NCBI GenBank assembly: GCA_029945445.1
Contig: JAQSCO010000009.1
Coordinates: 124,001 to 188,000 of the forward strand
Source: Lacunisphaera sp.
GTDB lineage: Bacteria; Verrucomicrobiota; Verrucomicrobiia; Opitutales; Opitutaceae
Length of the DNA stretch: 64,000 bases
Reading direction: 5' to 3'
The position numbers were made by a program, and so were the translations under genes. Shown here piece after piece: positions 59,321 to 64,000 of the stretch. The number at the start of each line of letters is the position of its first letter. Positions within the stretch are counted from its first letter, which is position 1. The notes below the pieces were generated by a model. It had not been told where the DNA came from. It did not search any database and worked only from the letters and a program-made list of their open reading frames with translations.

Positions 59321-61669
59321 ATGCCGCCTATTCCTTCATCGTCCTCGCCCGGCCGCGCCGCTCTTTCCGCCTGGGGCAAGCGGTTTCTGCTCCTGCTGGG
59401 CGCGCCGCTGGTATTTTTCGGCCTGCTGGAAGGCGGGCTGCGGCTCGTGGGCGTCGGCAGGCCGATGGATTTCTTCATCCCGGACGAAATGCCCGGATAC
59501 TATTGCGCCAATCCGGCTTTCACCGCGCTGTTCATGCCGGCGCAGTTCGGCATCCGTCCGCTGAATTTCCGCCTTCGGCAGCACAAGGAGGCGGGCGGCC
59601 TCCGGGTCTTCGTGCTCGGCGAGTCCGCCGCGCAGGGCACGCCCGAGCCCGCCTTCGGGTTTGCTGCGCAATTGCAGGCGCAGTTGGCGGCGCATTATCC
59701 CGGCCGGAAGGTCGAGGTCTGCAACCTGGGCATCACCGCGATCAACTCACATGTGGTCTACGAGGTGGCGCGGCAGCTCCCCGCGTTCGAGCCCGACCTG
59801 TTTGTCGTCTACATGGGCAACAACGAGGTCATCGGGCCCTACGGCCCGGGCTCGGCCTATCTGGCGACGACGCCCCCGCTGTGGGCGATCCGGGCCAGCG
59901 TGTGGGTGCGCCACCTGCGCACCGGGCAGGTGCTCATGGATCTCATGAAGCGGTTCGGACGGAGTCCCGCGAAGGCGATGGAATGGCGCGGCATGGAAAC
60001 CTTCGCCCAAAGCACGGTGCGCGGCAACGACCCGCGGCTGGAGGCGGTCTACGGGAATTTCGAGAACAACCTGCGCGACATCATCGGAGTGGCGAAGGCC
60101 GCCGGGGCGCGGACGGTGGTGGCGACGCTCGTCGCCAATCTCCGGGACAGCTCGCCGTTCGTCTCGTTGCACCGTGAAAACCTCACGGCCTCCGAGCGGG
60201 CGAACTGGCAAACGGCGTTTGATGCCGGGATGCGGGCGTGGCAGCTCGACCAAGCCGACGCGGCACGGGAGCGTTTCACTGTCGCAGTGCAGATCGATCA
60301 GGAGCATGCCGACACGCACTTCCTGCTCGGCCGGCTAGCGGAACAGCGCGGCGACAGTGCAGCGGCGCGCCGGCACTACGTTGATGCGCTGCAGTGGGAC
60401 GCACTGCGCTTCCGGCCGGTTCCCCGCGTGAACGAAATCATCCGCCGTGTGGCGCGCGAGCCCGGCGCCGGCGTGCAGCTGGTCGATGCCGCGCTGGAGT
60501 TGGGCGCTGATCCCGCGTCCCCCGGCGTGCCCGCCGGCCGGGAACTGTTGTTCGAGCACGTGCATTTCAACTGGGAAGGCAACGCGCGGCTCGCGCGGAT
60601 GCTGGCGGAGGCCTGCGCCGGCCGTCTCGGTGGCCCCGGCGCGGCGGCCGGTGGGTGGCTGGACGCCGCGCAATGCGCGGACGCCCTGGGCCTCACCGAC
60701 TACGGCCGCCTGACGATGCTGAAGACCATCACGCAGCTGACGGGCAAGCCGCCGTTCACCAGCCAACTCACCTACCCGGAGGCCCAGACGCAGTTCAAGG
60801 CGGAGTTCATGAGGCTCAACCGCGCGGCCGGCACGGCGGCGGGACTCCAGGCGGCGGCGGACAAGGTCGAAACGGCGCTCCAGGGCAACCCGTTGAATCC
60901 CGCCATTGCGGTGCAGCTCGAGAACATTGTCTTCGACCAGCGCAATTTCGACCGGGCGCTGGCCCTGGTGGAGCAGGCGATGGCGCTGCAGCCGCGGTCG
61001 GCCGTCCTGCTGACGCAGAAGGCCAACCTCCTGCAGATTTTCAAACGCTACAACGAGGCCGAGGAACTGGCCGCCAAATCCACCCGCGATGATCCCTATT
61101 ATTATCCCGCCTGGCAGGTGCGGGTGGACATCTGGTCCAAGACCGGGCAGTTCGCCCTGGGCCGGGAGGAGTTGGAGAGCCGGCTCGCGCAGATGCCCGG
61201 CAATAATTATCTGCGCTCGGCTTATGCGACCCTGCTGCTCCGGGCCGGGGAAACCGGCGCGGCAGAAAGCCAGTGGCGCAGCGTGCTTGAGACCGATCCC
61301 ACCAACACGTCGGCCTTGGAGCAGCTCATCACCCTCTATCAGCGGGCGGGCCGCGCGGAGGACGGCCTGGCCCTGATGGCCGAGGCCAGCCGGGCGCAGC
61401 CGAGAAACTACACGAACAATTCCCGGCTGGCCCAGATCTACGCGACGAAGGGCGACACGCCGCAGATGGTGCGTTACCTGCTCGCCCTGACGGAAAGCGG
61501 CCCGGCGGACGCCTCGCTTTACCTCGAACTCGCCCAGCGGCTGGTGGATCTCGGCCGCGTCCCGGAAGCGGAGGTATACGCCTACCAGGGCCGCAAGGCG
61601 GCGCTCGCGGAGGGCAATGCCACGTTGATCCGCGCGGCGGAGGATTTGCTGGCGCGGTTGAGGCGCTGA
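59321..61669 (+). CDS. SGNH-hydrolase-like protein with TPR region
   Basis: A 782-residue protein: an N-terminal membrane anchor (RFLLLLGAPLVFFGLLEGGL), then an SGNH-type domain. LGESAAQG gives S102, YMGNNEVIGP carries the G-x-N block, and FEHVHFNWEGNARLA is the late E/D-x-x-H position. Several TPR-like units (~280-360 and 510-760) bracket or follow it, the later ones including LIRRAEDL-type helices. It probably hydrolyses or transfers esters on a periplasmic glycan. ATG 59,321 was preferred to 59,303. It diverges from purA over 166 bases in which no clear promoter was seen. Confidence 0.8.
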   Translation: MPPIPSSSSPGRAALSAWGKRFLLLLGAPLVFFGLLEGGLRLVGVGRPMDFFIPDEMPGYYCANPAFTALFMPAQFGIRPLNFRLRQHKEAGGLRVFVLGESAAQGTPEPAFGFAAQLQAQLAAHYPGRKVEVCNLGITAINSHVVYEVARQLPAFEPDLFVVYMGNNEVIGPYGPGSAYLATTPPLWAIRASVWVRHLRTGQVLMDLMKRFGRSPAKAMEWRGMETFAQSTVRGNDPRLEAVYGNFENNLRDIIGVAKAAGARTVVATLVANLRDSSPFVSLHRENLTASERANWQTAFDAGMRAWQLDQADAARERFTVAVQIDQEHADTHFLLGRLAEQRGDSAAARRHYVDALQWDALRFRPVPRVNEIIRRVAREPGAGVQLVDAALELGADPASPGVPAGRELLFEHVHFNWEGNARLARMLAEACAGRLGGPGAAAGGWLDAAQCADALGLTDYGRLTMLKTITQLTGKPPFTSQLTYPEAQTQFKAEFMRLNRAAGTAAGLQAAADKVETALQGNPLNPAIAVQLENIVFDQRNFDRALALVEQAMALQPRSAVLLTQKANLLQIFKRYNEAEELAAKSTRDDPYYYPAWQVRVDIWSKTGQFALGREELESRLAQMPGNNYLRSAYATLLLRAGETGAAESQWRSVLETDPTNTSALEQLITLYQRAGRAEDGLALMAEASRAQPRNYTNNSRLAQIYATKGDTPQMVRYLLALTESGPADASLYLELAQRLVDLGRVPEAEVYAYQGRKAALAEGNATLIRAAEDLLARLRR

Positions 61670-61683
61670 CGGGCGCCGCCGCG

Positions 61684-62961
61684 TCAACGGGCCCGGCTTG
61701 CGCTCAGCGACTGGTAGAAAACGGTGCTGAATCTCGGGAACAGCCCGAATTCATCGTAGGGGAAATGCTGCGCGAAAACCAGGGCAACGGTGCCCTCGAC
61801 CGGGTCGATGTTGCAATAGGTCGTGGCGGCGCCAGTCCAGCCGAACCGTCCCGCTGATCCGAGTGAATCGCTGCCGTTGCCGGCCGACCACACCCCGACG
61901 CCGAGGCCGTAGCTGCCGCCCGGGCCCATGAAGCTGGTGGGGGTCTTGATTTCCTTGAGATGGTCGGCCGTCATCAGGGCGACGGTCTTGGGCGCGAGGA
62001 GGCGCGCGCCGTCGAGTTCCCCGCGGTTCAGCAGCATCTGGGCAAAGCGCGCGTAGTCGTCCGCCGTGGAAATGAGCCCGCCGCTGCCGCTCGGGAAAAC
62101 CGCGCGCTCGCCGGTGGCTGGCAGCACGAGCGTGCCGGGATTGGCGACGATCTCCAAGTGCCCGTCCTTCCCGCGTTGGTGGATCTTGGCAAGGCGGCTG
62201 CGCTTTTCGGGCGGCACGACGAAGGAGGTGTCGTTCATCTTCAGCGGCGCGAACACGCGCTCGCGCATCGCGGTCTCGAGCGGCTGGCCGGTGATTTTCT
62301 CGATCAGATAGCCGAGCACGTCGTAGCCCGCGCCGTAGAGGAAAGCGTCGCCGGGCTGGTGGTTGAGCGGGATCTGCGCGATGGCCTGGGCAAAGGCGGG
62401 CAGGGTGGGAAAATTGAAGATGTCCGTGCGCTGGTAATAGGGCCGCACCGCCGGCGTCGCGTTCCAGTCGTAGGAGAATCCCGCCGTGTGGTTGAGCAGG
62501 TGGCGGATGGTGATCGGGCGCGCGGCGGACAGTTCGGGCTTTTCCGGCGTGCCGCCGGTGACCGCCTGCATGTGCTGGAACTCGGGCAGGTAGGTGGCGA
62601 CGGGGTCGTCGAGATTGAAGCGGCCTTCCTCCCACAGCGAGAGCGTGGTGACGGCGATCGCGACCTTGGTGAGCGAGAAAATGTAGGTGAGCGTGTCGCG
62701 CTCCATCGGGAGCTTCGCGGCGATGTCGCGGTAGCCGTAGGTGCCGACATCCACGATGCGGCCGTCGCGCGCGATGAGGGTGATGGCACCGGCGCACTTG
62801 CCCTCATTCACATAGCCCTGCACCAGGGCATGCACGCGCGCCAGCCGCTCGGTTGAAAAGCCGGCTTGGGCCGCGTCGCCGGCGGGCAGGGGCGCGGCCG
62901 GCAGCTGGCCGAAGGCGAAAAGAAACGGGCAGAGGAGCGCGGCGAGCGGGCGGCGTTTCAT
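61684..62961 (-). CDS. Serine hydrolase, beta-lactamase/class C-like family
   Basis: A 425-residue secreted protein (signal peptide PLAALLCPFLFAFGQLPAAP) with the S96-L-T-K99 catalytic motif in YIFSLTKVAI. TIRHLLNHTAGFSYDWN and FLYGAGYDVLGYLIEKITG place the second motif (YGAGY in place of Y-x-N). The family includes esterases, peptidases and rarely beta-lactamases; the substrate is unknown. It follows the GH1 gene on the same strand with 4 bases between stop and start, so the two are co-transcribed and may act on carbohydrate esters. Confidence 0.9.
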   Translation of the reverse strand: MKRRPLAALLCPFLFAFGQLPAAPLPAGDAAQAGFSTERLARVHALVQGYVNEGKCAGAITLIARDGRIVDVGTYGYRDIAAKLPMERDTLTYIFSLTKVAIAVTTLSLWEEGRFNLDDPVATYLPEFQHMQAVTGGTPEKPELSAARPITIRHLLNHTAGFSYDWNATPAVRPYYQRTDIFNFPTLPAFAQAIAQIPLNHQPGDAFLYGAGYDVLGYLIEKITGQPLETAMRERVFAPLKMNDTSFVVPPEKRSRLAKIHQRGKDGHLEIVANPGTLVLPATGERAVFPSGSGGLISTADDYARFAQMLLNRGELDGARLLAPKTVALMTADHLKEIKTPTSFMGPGGSYGLGVGVWSAGNGSDSLGSAGRFGWTGAATTYCNIDPVEGTVALVFAQHFPYDEFGLFPRFSTVFYQSLSASRAR

Positions 62962-62965
62962 GGGA

Positions 62966-64000
62966 TTACAGCACGCGGTTGGCGGCCATCACGTCGCGAT
63001 ACCAGCGGGCGCTGAGCTTGGGGGTGCGGCGCTGGGTCTTGAAATCCACGTGCACCAGGCCGAAGCGCCGCGCGTAGCCGTCGGTCCACTCGAAGTTATC
63101 GAGGATGGACCAGAGGAAGTAGCCGCGCACGGGCACACCGTCGCGAATGGCCCGGACCAGTTCCCTCAGATAACTCCGCAGGAATTCCACACGGTGCAGG
63201 TCGTGGCATTCGCCCCTGGTGACGGTGTCGTCATCGTAGCCGCAGCCGTTCTCCGTGATGTAGATGTTCTTCTCGCCATAGACCTCGGCGGCAAAGCGCG
63301 GGCCCCAGTAGAGCGCACGCGGCGTATGCTTGAGCCACTCGCTGTCGGCCCGAGGGTAGTGCGGAGGGGTGGGGATTTTTTCCGGCCGGCCGCCGGCGCC
63401 GCGCCGGGCAAACTGGGCGGAGTAGATGTTCAGGCCGAGGAAATCGGCGGGCTGGCTGATGAGCGCGAAGTCCCCGCGCGCCACCCGGGGCCGGGCGGAG
63501 CCGCATTGCCGCAAATACGCCGGCGCGTAGCCGCCGCGATAGATGGGGTCGAGGATCGCGAGGTTGGCGCGGACGAAGCAGGCCTGCGCCGCCGCCACGT
63601 CCGCCGCGGACTCAGTGACGGGGATGAAGACGTCGCAGTTGTCGGTCAGCCCGCAACGGGCGCCGCGGCCGCCGTGCTCGCGCACGGCGCGGACGGCGTG
63701 GCCGTGCGCGAGCAGCGCGTGATGGATGGTCTGGTTCACGACGGCGGGGGGCTCGATCACGCCGGGTGCCTTGCCCGTTGCGCCGTAGGCCATGCTGGTG
63801 AAGCACCGGATTTCGTTGAGTGTGATCCAGTTTTTCACGCGGTCACCGTAGGCGCGCACGATGGTGTCGGCGTAGGTGGCGAAAGCCTCGGGCACGACGC
63901 GTGACCGCCAGCCCCCACGATCCTCGAGGGCCTGGGGCAGGTCCCAATGGAACATGGTCACCCACGGGGTGAGGCCGTGCGCCAGCAGGGAGTCGATGAG
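62966..64000 (-). CDS. Beta-glucosidase, glycoside hydrolase family 1 (5' end beyond window)
   Basis: An open frame from the right edge encodes the C-terminal ~345 residues of a GH1 enzyme. WVTMFHWDLPQAL is followed by WITLNEIRCF (acid/base Glu) and YITENGCGYDDD (nucleophile Glu). GYFLWSILDNFEWTDGYARRFGLVHVDF and TPKLSARWYRDV complete the fold. It hydrolyses beta-linked glucosides or galactosides. The start is outside the window. The serine hydrolase gene begins 4 bases after its stop. Confidence 0.95.
   Translation of the reverse strand, partial: LIDSLLAHGLTPWVTMFHWDLPQALEDRGGWRSRVVPEAFATYADTIVRAYGDRVKNWITLNEIRCFTSMAYGATGKAPGVIEPPAVVNQTIHHALLAHGHAVRAVREHGGRGARCGLTDNCDVFIPVTESAADVAAAQACFVRANLAILDPIYRGGYAPAYLRQCGSARPRVARGDFALISQPADFLGLNIYSAQFARRGAGGRPEKIPTPPHYPRADSEWLKHTPRALYWGPRFAAEVYGEKNIYITENGCGYDDDTVTRGECHDLHRVEFLRSYLRELVRAIRDGVPVRGYFLWSILDNFEWTDGYARRFGLVHVDFKTQRRTPKLSARWYRDVMAANRVL

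Overview
The window is GC-rich chromosomal DNA. Gene content and layout best fit a Verrucomicrobiota (Opitutaceae-like) bacterium. That placement rests on the overall gene set, a divergent long PurA, weak Shine-Dalgarno use and the style of intergenic repeats; no rRNA is present to confirm it.

Positions 1-29,541 hold one continuous leftward polysaccharide locus of about 27 genes. Transcription runs from an asparagine synthase-like amidotransferase (27,643-29,541) to a glycosyltransferase cut by the left edge. Many junctions are 4-base stop/start overlaps, so this is very probably one operon. It encodes a Wzm/Wzt-type ABC exporter, a NodU/CmcH-type carbamoyltransferase and many GT-B glycosyltransferases. 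It also encodes a GT2 enzyme, three FkbM-type and two other methyltransferases, a PIG-L deacetylase, two acyltransferase-3 membrane proteins and a Wzy-like polymerase. The likely product is a heavily decorated (methylated, acylated, carbamoylated, deacetylated) cell-surface glycan. The only gene that does not fit is a four-helix-bundle protein (23S rRNA-IVS/Avd family) between wzt and wzm. It is bracketed by inverted, stuttering repeats.

Positions 29.7-62.9 kb hold mostly housekeeping genes on both strands: a DJ-1/PfpI protein, an SDR, ybaB-recR, tRNA-Gly(CCC), a small Cys-rich secreted protein, xseB-dxs, an M48 protease, an endonuclease/exonuclease/phosphatase protein, a TIG lipoprotein, hemW, a SecD-P1-like lipoprotein and an M23 peptidase. 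These are followed by a TPR protein, a Fur-like regulator, priA-mpl, rimO, a 34-residue basic protein, a rhodanese, a mannose-1-phosphate guanylyltransferase, ruvX, a HAD phosphatase, truA, comF-like, accD, folC, an SDR plus a DegT aminotransferase, purA, an SGNH/TPR protein and a serine hydrolase. A GH1 beta-glucosidase is cut by the right edge.

The most unusual layer is non-coding. About ten gene junctions carry long imperfect inverted repeats built from short words repeated 2-5 times with variation; the word differs from site to site. In the co-directional gaps the element often fills nearly the whole space from just after one stop codon to just before, or over, the next start codon. Separate from these are two near-identical AT-rich palindromes between convergent genes at 41.5 and 57.5 kb, a 54-nt palindrome inserted exactly in frame inside folC, and a REP-like hairpin that supplies the purA stop codon. 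No CRISPR array, prophage, transposase or reverse transcriptase was recognised.
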